Source of the DNA: Candidatus Iainarchaeum andersonii SCGC AAA011-E11
Lineage (GTDB): Archaea; Iainarchaeota; Iainarchaeia; Iainarchaeales; Iainarchaeaceae
DNA length: 31,160 nt
Assembly (NCBI GenBank): GCA_000402355.1
Contig: AQRS01000024.1
Span: forward strand, 1 to 31,160
Direction of reading: 5' to 3'
The position numbers and the translations under genes are program-made. Below are positions 1 through 8,186 of the stretch, piece after piece; the stretch's first letter is position 1, and the number at the start of each line of letters is the position of its first letter. Below the pieces are notes generated by a model. That model was not told where the DNA came from. It did not search any database and saw nothing but the letters and a program-made list of their open reading frames with translations.

Positions 1-1
1 T

Positions 2-523
2 TTTTTTGAGGTGAAAGGTTTTGATGAAAGCTTCCCAAAGGCTTCCGGCGAGGATCCGGAGCTTAGTTATAAAATGCACAAGGCGGGAAAAAAACTTGTT
101 TTCAACCCAAAGGCAGTTGTTTACCATGTCCACCCTGATTCTGTGTGGAAGTATTTCAGGACAAAGTTTTACCGCGCATTTTACAGGATTTTGCTGTATG
201 ACAAGCACAGGGACAAGATTGCAAAGGATTCTTACACGCCTATTGGGATAAAAGTGCAGATACTCGCAGGCTATACTGGAGTTGCCCTGCTGTTCCTGAT
301 GCCGACGCTTTATTTTTACGGGTTTGATTTGCTCGCCTCGACAATTCTTTTTGGAAACGCGGTTTTGGTTCTGTTGGCGACGATTTATACATTATTGTCC
401 GCTGTCCGCACAAGGCATGACCCATGGGCGGCGATTTTTTCCCTTTTCATGATTCAGGTCAGAACGTTAGCTTTCATGCTCGGGCTTTTTGCGGGTTTCA
501 TCAGGCACAAGGTGTCCAAATGA
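2..523 (+). CDS. GT2 family glycosyltransferase, C-terminal part (5' end outside window)
   Basis: The reading frame is open to the left edge, so the start and most of the catalytic domain are missing. The visible part begins with a FFEVKGFDESF stretch, the usual 'GGFDE' segment late in the GT-A domain of GT2 enzymes, followed by GEDPELSYKM, which fits the acidic (ED) motif placed near the catalytic base. After a basic stretch (WKYFRTKFYRAFYR) come three likely membrane segments at about visible residues 80-105, 108-128 and 140-163. This is the layout of membrane-anchored GT2 enzymes acting on lipid-linked acceptors at the cytoplasmic face. The stop overlaps the next start as ATGA, so it is the upstream member of a co-transcribed glycosyltransferase run. 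Donor and acceptor cannot be told from this fragment. Confidence 0.85.
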   Translation, partial: FFEVKGFDESFPKASGEDPELSYKMHKAGKKLVFNPKAVVYHVHPDSVWKYFRTKFYRAFYRILLYDKHRDKIAKDSYTPIGIKVQILAGYTGVALLFLMPTLYFYGFDLLASTILFGNAVLVLLATIYTLLSAVRTRHDPWAAIFSLFMIQVRTLAFMLGLFAGFIRHKVSK

Positions 524-1623
524 GGATTCTGCATGCAGTGAACAGCTTTTACCCCTGCACCGGCGGCCTGGAGTCGGCTGTCAGGCTCCAGTGCGAGGAA
601 CTCATAAGGCTGGGCCACACATGTGATGTTGTCACGCTTGAAGGGTGCCCGAACGGAAAAAAACTCGGGCAGGAAGAAAAGCTCGGAAAAATAATGGTGT
701 TCAGGGTTCCCTTCACTGACCTCAGGTACTACAAGATTGCGCCAAGCGCCCTGGATTTTGTGAAGGGCTATGACATTATCCATGTGGATGGGACTGGTTT
801 TTTCTCTGACTTCCTCGTGCTCGCAAAGCCGCTCCACAAAAAACCGGTTGTTGTTTCGACTTATGGCGGGGTTTTCCACACAAAAAACATTTTTGCCCTG
901 AAACAATTTTATTTCCACTTTTTGCAGAGGATAATCCTGAAATTTGCCGACAAGGTCATAGCGATAAGCAGGAACGATTACAGCCTGTTCAGGAAAATAG
1001 TTTGGAAAAACCTCGTAATGGTGGAACTCGGCGTGGACATTGGCAGGTTCCTAGCACTCAAAGGCAGGAAAGAAAAAAACCTTTTCATATTTGCGGGGAG
1101 GCTTTCGGAAAACAAGATGGTTGAAAACCTGCTTGGGGCTTTTGCAATTGCAGTGAAGATGGAACCGTCCGCCAGGCTTTGCATTATCGGCGAGGACTGG
1201 GAAGGCTTAAAAGCCGGCTTGGAGGGCATCGCTGAAAAGCTCGGCATTGGAAAGAGCGTGCTCTTCACCGGAAAGCTTGGCGAGAAGGAGCTGTTGGAGT
1301 ATTATTCAAAGGCGGATTTTTTTGTGAGCGCATCGAGGTTCGAGAGCTTCGGCATTACTACAATCGAGGCAATGGCGTCGGGATGCATACCGATAGTAAA
1401 CAACATAGAGTCGTTCAGGAATTTCATTAAGGACAATGAGAGCGGGTTCCTCGTGAATTTTGAAAACCACGCGGGAACGGCGGAAAAAATCATGGAAGTA
1501 ATGCGTTCCGAAAAGGAAAAAACCAGGAAAAGGGCGATAGAGGCAGCCAAAAAATTTGACCCGCGGGAACGCGCAATGGAACTCCTGAAAGTGTACGAGG
1601 CGGTATTACGAACCCGAAAGTGA
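520..1623 (+). CDS. GT4 family glycosyltransferase
   Basis: A 367-residue retaining glycosyltransferase of GT-B fold. The N-terminus, MRILHAVNSFYPCTGGLES, is the glycine-rich first loop of GT4 enzymes. The second Rossmann domain starts near IFAGRLSENK and holds the EX7E motif (E275 and E283, in ESFGITTIEAM) that binds the nucleotide-sugar donor. I chose ATG 520 because it starts exactly at the family N-terminus and overlaps the previous stop as ATGA; the longer in-frame start at 424 would add 32 unrelated residues lying inside the upstream gene. It ends by overlapping the next GT2 gene by four bases. It is probably a cytoplasmic enzyme adding one sugar to a lipid-linked glycan. Sugar specificity is not predictable. 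Confidence 0.92.
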   Translation: MRILHAVNSFYPCTGGLESAVRLQCEELIRLGHTCDVVTLEGCPNGKKLGQEEKLGKIMVFRVPFTDLRYYKIAPSALDFVKGYDIIHVDGTGFFSDFLVLAKPLHKKPVVVSTYGGVFHTKNIFALKQFYFHFLQRIILKFADKVIAISRNDYSLFRKIVWKNLVMVELGVDIGRFLALKGRKEKNLFIFAGRLSENKMVENLLGAFAIAVKMEPSARLCIIGEDWEGLKAGLEGIAEKLGIGKSVLFTGKLGEKELLEYYSKADFFVSASRFESFGITTIEAMASGCIPIVNNIESFRNFIKDNESGFLVNFENHAGTAEKIMEVMRSEKEKTRKRAIEAAKKFDPRERAMELLKVYEAVLRTRK

Positions 1624-2546
1624 GCGTGGTCATTCCTGCCTATAACAGGCCTGACCTGCTGGAAAATGCCGTTCGCGCAATTGAAAACCAGTCGCTGAAA
1701 GGCGGGTTCGAGTGCATAATTGTTTATGGCGGGGACGAAAAGGTCAGGGAGATTTGCGAAAAAAAGGCAAAAGAGTCAAAAGGGTTGTTCTCATGCTTTT
1801 GGTCCGATACGGAGAGCCCCGCACGAAAGAGGAACATCGGCGTAAAGCAGGCTTCGGCGCCGATAATAGCGTTCACGGATGATGATTGTGTTCCAAACAA
1901 AAACTGGCTTGAGGAAATACTCGTGAAATTCGCGGAGGATGACGGCATTGCCGGAGTTGAGGGCCTCACTTATACTGAGGGAAAGAAGGAGGTTTACTCC
2001 AATGCGCCCGTGAACCTCAAAGGCGGCTTGTTCCCAACCTGCAATCTCTCTTTCAGGGCAAGTGTTTTGCAAAGAGCCGGCGGTTTTGATGAAAGCTACC
2101 ATTTTTACAGGGAGGACACGGATATTGCGTTCAGGGCAATGGAGTTCGGGAAAGTGGTTTTCTGTGAAAAGGCGATGGTTCTGCACCCGCAAAGAAGAGT
2201 AGGCCTGTTGAGGCCTATTGAGACGCTTGTGCTCCTGAAAGAGGACGTCAGGCTCTTCAAAAAAATGCCGGAAAAATACGCAAAGTTCCTCGGAAAAGGT
2301 TTTCTGGCGGACCTTGCAAAAGTGGCCGCATCATGGTTTGCATTTGCAATGGTGGTTTTCGGTTTTTATTCTTCGAACATTTTTTTTACTTTTGGGGGGG
2401 TGCTTGCCTACCTGGTTTTTTGGGTGTCGCTTTTAAGGGGGTTGGGAGCCGGCGCCACGGAGCTCATTGTTTTCCTCATGCTGAATTTTGTGAGGGCACT
2501 CGCCTTCCCGTTTTACTTCCTGTATTATTGGGCCGTGGTAAAATGA
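1620..2546 (+). CDS. GT2 family glycosyltransferase with C-terminal membrane segments
   Basis: A 308-residue inverting GT-A enzyme. SVVIPAYNRPDLL opens the nucleotide-binding domain; TDDDC (D87-D89) is the metal- and donor-binding DXD; GGFDESY and the following REDTDIAFR (E165, D166) are the acceptor and catalytic-base region. Two or three hydrophobic segments after about residue 235 should anchor it in the membrane. The start used is GTG 1620, overlapping the previous TGA. The codons just upstream read N-P-K-V-S, which resembles the natural beginning of this family, and no ATG, GTG or TTG lies among them, so a non-standard start slightly upstream (ATT at 1605) is possible. The stop overlaps the next ATG. 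It resembles the partial enzyme at the window start in design but not closely in sequence. Confidence 0.9.
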   Translation: MSVVIPAYNRPDLLENAVRAIENQSLKGGFECIIVYGGDEKVREICEKKAKESKGLFSCFWSDTESPARKRNIGVKQASAPIIAFTDDDCVPNKNWLEEILVKFAEDDGIAGVEGLTYTEGKKEVYSNAPVNLKGGLFPTCNLSFRASVLQRAGGFDESYHFYREDTDIAFRAMEFGKVVFCEKAMVLHPQRRVGLLRPIETLVLLKEDVRLFKKMPEKYAKFLGKGFLADLAKVAASWFAFAMVVFGFYSSNIFFTFGGVLAYLVFWVSLLRGLGAGATELIVFLMLNFVRALAFPFYFLYYWAVVK

Positions 2547-3583
2547 ATGTTATCCTTTTGACCGCTACCACTGACCCAAAAGTGAAGGCCGGAGTGGAGA
2601 CATACAACGAGTATCTGAAAAAAGTTTTTCCCGGAATGAAAATAATAAGTTATGAAACAGTGAAGCCGGGCGCGCTTGAATGGTTCTCTCCGCTGAAGGA
2701 ACCGATGAAAGCCGGGGCGGTTTGCTCATTTTTAAAGGAAAATATCGGCACACTGAAGCCGGACCTGGTTATCACCAACGGCATGTTCGGATGGAACCTA
2801 AAGGAGCGGGACGCGGGCTGCCCGATAATAAATATTTCACACGGCACATTCGCGGGCCTCGCGGACAACGCAATAAAGCCGGGGCCGGAGTTTTGCCGGA
2901 CAAGGTTCATTTACGCTTTCTTTGAAAAAATGAGTGCCGGGAACGCCTCTTTGGTGGTCTCGAATTCGGGGCTCACAAAAGAACTGAACAAAAAATATTA
3001 CGGTATCGGTTCGGAGGTTATACTCAATCCCGTGGACACGAAAACTTTTAAGGCGAGGGACATGAAAAAGGCGAGGGAAAAGCTCGGCCTGGACCCTGAA
3101 AAAACAATCGGCTTGTTCGTGGGCCGGCCTGAATACCAGAAAGGCTTTGACCTGTTGGAAAAAATCGCCGGGCTGAGGCCTGAAATAGGTTTTATTTCAA
3201 TCACTTTCCCGAAAACCAAGAGCACGGTGAAAAACATCACGGGGGTTTCTGTCAGTGAAAGGGAGGAGCTGGCATTGTATTACGCGGCCGCGGATTTCGT
3301 TGTTTTCCCGTCCAGGTTCGAAGGTTTTGGCTTTGTACCAATAGAAGCATTGTCATGCAACACACCAGTCATTTCAGGCAATGTAGGCGTGGTCAGAGAA
3401 ATAAGGGCTGATGGCCTGGAGAAAGTGTCTTCAATGGAAGCCGGGGAATGGTGCGGGGCAATTGACAGGGTTCTTGGCAAAAAAAGCAGGCCAAGCACCG
3501 CTGCTTTGGTGGCTGAAAAGTTTGGTTTCGGGAAATTCAGGCGGAAATTCCTGGCACTGGCCGGCAGGATAACCAAGAATTAA
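2543..3583 (+). CDS. GT4 family glycosyltransferase
   Basis: A 346-residue GT-B protein. The N-terminus MNVILLTATTDPKVKAGVE is a typical first beta strand and loop. A second domain begins near IGLFVGRPEYQKGFDLLEKI, and SRFEGFGFVPIEALSC carries the EX7E motif (E260, E268). ATG 2543 was chosen because it begins at the family N-terminus and overlaps the preceding stop (ATGA); an open frame extends 70 codons upstream but lies inside the GT2 gene. It is the last gene of the first tightly coupled run of glycosyltransferases. Its stop is 20 nt before a hairpin repeat element, which may end the transcript. Donor and acceptor are unknown. Confidence 0.92.
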   Translation: MNVILLTATTDPKVKAGVETYNEYLKKVFPGMKIISYETVKPGALEWFSPLKEPMKAGAVCSFLKENIGTLKPDLVITNGMFGWNLKERDAGCPIINISHGTFAGLADNAIKPGPEFCRTRFIYAFFEKMSAGNASLVVSNSGLTKELNKKYYGIGSEVILNPVDTKTFKARDMKKAREKLGLDPEKTIGLFVGRPEYQKGFDLLEKIAGLRPEIGFISITFPKTKSTVKNITGVSVSEREELALYYAAADFVVFPSRFEGFGFVPIEALSCNTPVISGNVGVVREIRADGLEKVSSMEAGEWCGAIDRVLGKKSRPSTAALVAEKFGFGKFRRKFLALAGRITKN

Positions 3584-3603
3584 AATACATTATCAGTTAG
3601 TTC

Positions 3604-3696
3604 TATAGCAGACCACGAAAGTTTTTCGGCATTTATGGTGGTCTGCTAGATAGCAAACCATGAAAATCCACTAAATTACTTTATTGGTTTGCTATA
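3604..3696 (+). repeat. Two-hairpin intergenic element, short form (copy A, 93 bp)
   Basis: TA, then a hairpin with perfect 11-bp arms (TAGCAGACCAC at 3606-3616 and its complement at 3638-3648), a GA spacer at 3649-3650, a second hairpin with perfect 10-bp arms (TAGCAAACCA at 3651-3660 and its complement at 3685-3694), then TA. The same 93-bp unit occurs inverted at 26504-26596. It follows a stop codon by 20 nt and ends 24 nt before the next start. The loop of the first hairpin carries CGAAAGTTTTTCGG, which recurs in the long-form copies. Confidence 0.9.
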
Positions 3697-3709
3697 TAGT
3701 CTAAGGAGG
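3692..3709 (+). promoter_or_regulatory. TATA-like end of the repeat element and Shine-Dalgarno site for the SDR gene
   Basis: CTATATAG at 3692-3699 spans the end of the repeat element and is centred about 26 bp before ATG 3721, the spacing of an archaeal TATA box to a leaderless start. A strong AAGGAGG lies at 3703-3709, 11 nt before the ATG. The two readings conflict: if transcription starts at the ATG the Shine-Dalgarno site is not transcribed, so the real promoter may lie further upstream. Confidence 0.45.
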
Positions 3710-3720
3710 ACGGGTAAAAA

Positions 3721-4689
3721 ATGAAAAAAGCAAAAATTCTAATTACGGGAATAACGGGATTTGCGGGTTCACACCTCACAGAGTACATTTTGAACAACAA
3801 GCTTGGAGAGATCCACGGGACTTACAGGGGGAAGAGCACGGACCTCTCAAACATCATGCATGTCAAAGACAAGCTGAATCTCGTGAAGTGCGATATTACG
3901 GATTATTTTGTGGTCAAGCGGACAATAAAGGAAATCGACCCCGATTATATTTTTCATCTGGCGGCCCAGTCCTTCGTGCCGGAATCGTGGAAGTCACCAA
4001 GGGAAACCCTTGAAACAAACATCATGGGTGCGTTGAACATCTTCGAGGCGATCAGGGAGGTTAACCCCGGCATAAAGGTGCAGATTGCATCGAGCAGTGA
4101 AACTTATGGGGCAGTGTATGCAAACGAAATCCCGATAACGGAATCGAATCCTTTCAGGCCACTCAGCCCTTATGGAGTGAGCAAGGCATCAATGGACCTC
4201 CTTGGTTACCAGTACCACCAGAGTTATGGCCTCAAAATAATAAGGACGCGCGCCTTCAACCACACAGGACCGAGAAGGGGGGAAGTTTTTGTCACCTCGA
4301 ACTGGGCAAAGCAGATAGCGGAAATTGAGAAAGGCACCCAGGAGCCGGTGCTTATGGTGGGCTCGCTCACATCGAAAAGGGATTTTACGGATGTCAGGGA
4401 CATGGTCAGGGCATACTGGCTGGCAATCGAAAAATGCGAGCCCGGAGAAGCCTACAACATCTGTTCGGGGCAAACCCACACGATGCAGTCCATACTGGAC
4501 AAGCTTCTCTCTTTGACCGACAAAAAAATTTCGGTAAAAGAGGACCCGGAAAGGCTGAGGCCGTCTGATGTGAAAGAGCTTTTGGGCGACTACAGCAAGT
4601 TCGGCAGGCAGACAGGCTGGAAGCCGGAGATACCGCTTGACAGAACATTGAAAGACCTCCTGGAGTATTGGAGAAAACAGCTGGCTTAG
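3721..4689 (+). CDS. GDP-mannose 4,6-dehydratase / GDP-4-keto-6-deoxymannose reductase family SDR
   Basis: A 322-residue extended short-chain dehydrogenase. NAD(P) binding: GITGFAG (G10, G13, G16). Active site: SSSETYG (S124-S126, E127) and YGVSK (Y151, K155). FNHTGPRRGEVFVTS resembles GDP-mannose 4,6-dehydratase, while the C-terminal half (GSLTSKRDFTDVRDMVRAYW, then LRPSDVKELLGDYSKF) is closest to what I know of the Rmd reductases that turn GDP-4-keto-6-deoxymannose into GDP-D-rhamnose. Either way it acts on GDP-linked 6-deoxyhexose in the cytosol. No second partner enzyme is evident, so the paired activity would be encoded elsewhere or this enzyme does both. A strong AAGGAGG supports the ATG. 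It follows a hairpin repeat and precedes the flippase gene. Confidence 0.85.
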   Translation: MKKAKILITGITGFAGSHLTEYILNNKLGEIHGTYRGKSTDLSNIMHVKDKLNLVKCDITDYFVVKRTIKEIDPDYIFHLAAQSFVPESWKSPRETLETNIMGALNIFEAIREVNPGIKVQIASSSETYGAVYANEIPITESNPFRPLSPYGVSKASMDLLGYQYHQSYGLKIIRTRAFNHTGPRRGEVFVTSNWAKQIAEIEKGTQEPVLMVGSLTSKRDFTDVRDMVRAYWLAIEKCEPGEAYNICSGQTHTMQSILDKLLSLTDKKISVKEDPERLRPSDVKELLGDYSKFGRQTGWKPEIPLDRTLKDLLEYWRKQLA

Positions 4690-4704
4690 AAAAACTTTTC
4701 TAAG
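4685..4704 (+). terminator. Short stem-loop over the SDR stop codon
   Basis: CTTAGAAAA and TTTTCTAAG form a perfect inverted repeat with a two-base centre, covering the TAG stop at 4687-4689. It could slow or end transcription between the SDR gene and the flippase gene or stabilise a 3' end. There is no long T run after it, so the terminator reading is weak. Confidence 0.3.
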
Positions 4705-4724
4705 GCCAAACTAGGGCTTTTCAC

Positions 4725-6092
4725 ATGAACGCTTTGCGGGAAATATTCAAATACGCGGCAATAATTTCCGGGAATAACATATTAACTTCCGTCATTAATT
4801 TTGCGGCGTTCCTTGTGATGCTGAATGCCCTCGGAACGTACGGCTTTGGCCTGTTGACGCTGGCGCTGTCCGTCCTTTCCGTCGCAACCTTTTTCATGGA
4901 ACTTGGTTTCGGGAAGGCCATTGTTTCGGATGTCTCAAAGGAACTGCAGCAAAACAACAAAGAACAGGCATCGGGATTGTTTTTAGGGTACATTATTTTC
5001 ATATTCTTTTCAACCGGCATTCTCGCAGGCATAATGTTTTTTTTCTCCGGCCATGTTTCCGCTTATTTTGGGAAAGACGTGGCGCCCGTAATCCGGTTCA
5101 TCGCTGTTTTGGTGTTTATCAGCGGGGCCAAGACAATTGTCACGAGCGCTTTCCACATTGTGGCCGATTTCGGGAAGTATGCGTCCTTCCTTTTTGTCGA
5201 TGCGCTCTCAAAGCTTGTTCTTGTTTACATATTTGTCGCATTTATTTCAGGAACTGTCGAAGGCATTCTGCAGGCCTTTATCGTAAGCGGCATTTTAACA
5301 ATACTGATTTTCCTGCTTTTTGTCCCGAAGGAAATCCTGGAAATTGCAAGGATGCGTTCAAACCCGATGGCTTTTTTTGAGATGGCAAAAAAGCACGGCA
5401 AGTGGGTAGCGGCATTTTCACAGCTGAGGAGCATTGAGTCGAACATTTCCCCGTGGATAGTGGAATTCTTTTTGGGGGTAAATGCAGTAGGGGTTTACGG
5501 CGCATTGCTCAAAGTGCAGGTCCTGATTATGAGGGTTTTCGAGCCCCTTGAAACAATATTTTACCCGCTTGTAAACAAGTTCGGGCGTTTTGATGACTCG
5601 AGAAAACTGATTTTCAGGGCAACGAAATACATCCTTTTCATTTCAATCCCTTTTCTCTTCATTGCATTCGTTTTTTCCGAAGCGGTTTTGGATCTTGTCC
5701 TGGGGCCGGATTTTGCCGAATATGCCGGTGTTTTCAGGGTGCTGCTTCTCACAGTAGTCCTGTTCATACTGAATATGCCCATGAAACCCCTGTTCTTTAA
5801 CCTTAAGGCACAGAAGAGCCTCACAATAATTTCCGCCGCCATGCTTGCATCAACGCTTGTGCTTGGCTCGATTTTTACTTTTTATTTTGGGCTCATGGGG
5901 ATGGCGATGAACAATGTTTTTACGCCCCTGCTTGATGTAGCCCTGAAAAACAGGTTTATGAAAAAGATTTCCGGCGAAAAATACTCCATAAGGGAAATGC
6001 TGTTTTTTGATGATGCAGACATTGACCTTGCAAAAAAAATTTTGTCCAACCCGAAATTTATTTTAACAATATTCAGGGGTGACGCAAAATGA
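4725..6092 (+). CDS. Wzx/MATE-like polysaccharide (oligosaccharide-lipid) flippase
   Basis: A 455-residue, very hydrophobic protein with roughly twelve membrane segments. The opening resembles the polysaccharide transport branch of the MOP exporter superfamily: a short cytoplasmic N-terminus, IISGNNILTSVINFAAFLVM, then a GTYGFGLLTLALSVLS segment. It likely moves an undecaprenyl- or dolichyl-linked glycan from the cytoplasmic to the outer face. It sits between the deoxysugar SDR and a GT4 gene and overlaps the latter as ATGA, so it is translationally coupled to it. The soluble tail, about 40 residues, is longer than in many Wzx proteins. Substrate specificity cannot be read from sequence. Confidence 0.85.
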   Translation: MNALREIFKYAAIISGNNILTSVINFAAFLVMLNALGTYGFGLLTLALSVLSVATFFMELGFGKAIVSDVSKELQQNNKEQASGLFLGYIIFIFFSTGILAGIMFFFSGHVSAYFGKDVAPVIRFIAVLVFISGAKTIVTSAFHIVADFGKYASFLFVDALSKLVLVYIFVAFISGTVEGILQAFIVSGILTILIFLLFVPKEILEIARMRSNPMAFFEMAKKHGKWVAAFSQLRSIESNISPWIVEFFLGVNAVGVYGALLKVQVLIMRVFEPLETIFYPLVNKFGRFDDSRKLIFRATKYILFISIPFLFIAFVFSEAVLDLVLGPDFAEYAGVFRVLLLTVVLFILNMPMKPLFFNLKAQKSLTIISAAMLASTLVLGSIFTFYFGLMGMAMNNVFTPLLDVALKNRFMKKISGEKYSIREMLFFDDADIDLAKKILSNPKFILTIFRGDAK

Positions 6093-7228
6093 AGATATGC
6101 CTTGTGAGCCCTTATGCAAATCCCGAAAAAGGGGCGGCAATTGTGCGGGTAAACAGTTTTTCCGGTTATTTCACCTCAAAAGGCAATGAGGTGAAAATAT
6201 TTTCCCCCGCGCGCGGGGGCCTGGAATCACGGGAAAACATTGTAAGGTACCGCGGAATCCTTGGTTTGGTTGAACTTCTTTGGAAAACCGATTTTGATGT
6301 TTTAATCGGTACTTCCCCGCCCATAACCCACCCTTTTTTTGCAATGCTCGTGTGCAAACTGAAAAGAAAAAGGTTTGTCCTGGATTCAAAGGACATTTTT
6401 ACGCAGACCGCCGCAAAGCTAGGCATCGCGAATAAAAAAATTGTGAAGTTCCGGATTTATGCCCTAATGGAAATGCTTGTCCACAGGAATTCCGACAAAA
6501 TACTGGTGCTGGATTCAACCATAGGCAAGTGGCTTGAAAAAAGGTATTCCATCCCTGAAAGCAAAATTTTGGTCGCGCCGAACGGGGTGGATACAAAACT
6601 TGTCCATGCGGATTTGGCCGAAGGGAAAAAAATCCGCAAAAAATTTGGGATAAGCGCGGGTTCGAGGGTGCTCATTTATTTGGGCGGCCTCGGGGATGAG
6701 CGTTACCTGGATTTTCTCCGGGAAAGCGCCGCCATAATAAAAAAAACTTCGGCAACCATCCTGTTTGTAATCGCTTCTGATGAAACGCCGGTTGCCATGG
6801 GCCACATTGCCGAGATTGAATCCACTGTGAAACAGCTCGGGCTAAAAGACAATTTCCTGTTGGTTAAAAACATACCCCACTCGGAAGTGTACCGTTACCT
6901 GTCCGCTGCAGACATTGGAATTGATTTCTGGGAAGGGTTCGAATTATTTGCGGTCCCGGTTAAAATACTTGAATACATGGCCTGCGGGCTCCCCGTAGTC
7001 GTGAAAACTCCCGCAAATAATGAGAGCTTCCAAAAATTCTTTTCCGGGAACGACGTCGGGTTCCGGTCGGACAACTGGAAAGAGCTGGCGGAAAATCTCG
7101 AAAGGATATTAAAAAATTTCGGCCCATTCAGGCTCAAGGCTAAAAATAACGCCGCCATAATTAAAACCAAATATACGCGGGATGCCTGTAATGCCGGGGT
7201 TTTAAGGGTATTAAAAGATTTTCGGTAA
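6089..7228 (+). CDS. GT4 family glycosyltransferase
   Basis: A 379-residue GT-B enzyme. MKICLVSPYANPEKGAAIVR is the first-domain loop; LVAPNGVDTKLV marks the usual 'PNGVD' linker between domains; YLGGLGDERYL starts the second domain; AVPVKILEYMACGLPVV is the donor-binding segment. It keeps the second glutamate of the EX7E pair, with the 'P-K-x-x-E-Y-M-A' form seen in a GT4 subgroup, while the first acidic residue is displaced. It overlaps the flippase stop and is followed by a 22-nt gap before the next epimerase. Its likely role is cytoplasmic addition of a sugar to the lipid-linked glycan. Confidence 0.92.
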   Translation: MKICLVSPYANPEKGAAIVRVNSFSGYFTSKGNEVKIFSPARGGLESRENIVRYRGILGLVELLWKTDFDVLIGTSPPITHPFFAMLVCKLKRKRFVLDSKDIFTQTAAKLGIANKKIVKFRIYALMEMLVHRNSDKILVLDSTIGKWLEKRYSIPESKILVAPNGVDTKLVHADLAEGKKIRKKFGISAGSRVLIYLGGLGDERYLDFLRESAAIIKKTSATILFVIASDETPVAMGHIAEIESTVKQLGLKDNFLLVKNIPHSEVYRYLSAADIGIDFWEGFELFAVPVKILEYMACGLPVVVKTPANNESFQKFFSGNDVGFRSDNWKELAENLERILKNFGPFRLKAKNNAAIIKTKYTRDACNAGVLRVLKDFR

Positions 7229-7250
7229 CGGATTTTTTTAGTTGGTGTTT

Positions 7251-8186
7251 ATGGGTAAAATTGGGCTGGTAACCGGTTGTGCGGGTTTTATAGGGTCTCA
7301 TTTATGCGAGAGGCTTTTATCCGAGGGCTGGAAAGTAATGGGGCTTGATAACCTGTCAACCGGCAACAGGGGCAATATGTCACAATTTATTGACAACCCT
7401 AATTTTGATTTTTTTGAAGGGGATATCACAAAGACCGAAGACCTGGAAAAAATGGCCTTCAAAGGCATTGGCTGTGTTTTCCACCACGCCGGAAAAAAGA
7501 TGGTCTTCAGCGTAAAGCAGCCGCGCGAAGACCTCCTGACCAACATATACGGCACATTAAATATGCTGAAATGGGCGTCCGATAACAGCGCCAGGAGATT
7601 TATCATGGCTTCAACCATTGCGGTATACGGCAGCCCCAAGGGGGCCCGGAGCACGGAAGAGTCCGATATTGTACCGACCAACCCTTACGGGGTAAGCAAG
7701 TATTCATGTGAGGAATACTGCAGGCTGTGGCATCGCCAGTATAATCTCTCGGCAATCATTTTCCGTTATGCGAGTGTTTATGGCCCGAGACAGGCGGTTG
7801 ATGTCGGGGTTGTCAACACATTTATCCAAAAAATCAGGGCCGGCGAGCCGATAACCGTTTATGGCGACGGCAGCAGCACAAGGCCGTTCACTTTTGTCGC
7901 GGATGTCGTGCAGGCAAACCTCCTCGCGGCAAATACCAATGACACTTCCGTGTTCGGGGAAACATTCAATGTTGCAATGGGCCAAAGCGTTTCAATAAGC
8001 CAGTTGATTGGCACTATCTCGGACAAAATGAAAAAGAAACCAAAAATAAACCACGAGAAAGAACGTTCCGGGGAAATGAAGCACATGGTTGCCGGAATTG
8101 AAAAAATCAAAAAAAGGCTGAACTTTGAGCCCACAACATCAATTCAGGAAGGCATATCGAGGACAGTCGATTACTATGAAAAATAG
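7251..8186 (+). CDS. NAD-dependent UDP-hexose 4-epimerase-like SDR
   Basis: A 311-residue extended SDR. GCAGFIG (G9, G12, G15) binds NAD; STIAVYG (S121, T122) and YGVSK (Y146, K150) form the catalytic set; FRYASVYGPRQ and VYGDGSSTRPFTFVADVVQA are the nucleotide-sugar binding region of the GalE/WbpP-type epimerases. It probably inverts C4 of a UDP-hexose or UDP-N-acetylhexosamine. I use ATG 7251; in-frame TTG 7242 and GTG 7245 just upstream would add only three residues and do not fit the family N-terminus. It overlaps the following C-methyltransferase by 11 bp, suggesting the two act on the same sugar. One departure: the segment usually reading HLAA is FHHAG. Confidence 0.88.
   Translation: MGKIGLVTGCAGFIGSHLCERLLSEGWKVMGLDNLSTGNRGNMSQFIDNPNFDFFEGDITKTEDLEKMAFKGIGCVFHHAGKKMVFSVKQPREDLLTNIYGTLNMLKWASDNSARRFIMASTIAVYGSPKGARSTEESDIVPTNPYGVSKYSCEEYCRLWHRQYNLSAIIFRYASVYGPRQAVDVGVVNTFIQKIRAGEPITVYGDGSSTRPFTFVADVVQANLLAANTNDTSVFGETFNVAMGQSVSISQLIGTISDKMKKKPKINHEKERSGEMKHMVAGIEKIKKRLNFEPTTSIQEGISRTVDYYEK

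Noticed and set aside
424..519. A 32-residue N-terminal extension of the first GT4 protein.
   Set aside because: It lies wholly inside the upstream GT2 gene and does not resemble GT4 N-termini; the ATGA overlap at 520 is the better start.
2333..2542. A 70-residue N-terminal extension of the GT4 protein at 2543.
   Set aside because: It overlaps the coding sequence of the upstream GT2 gene in another frame and reads as low-quality sequence; ATG 2543 gives the family N-terminus.
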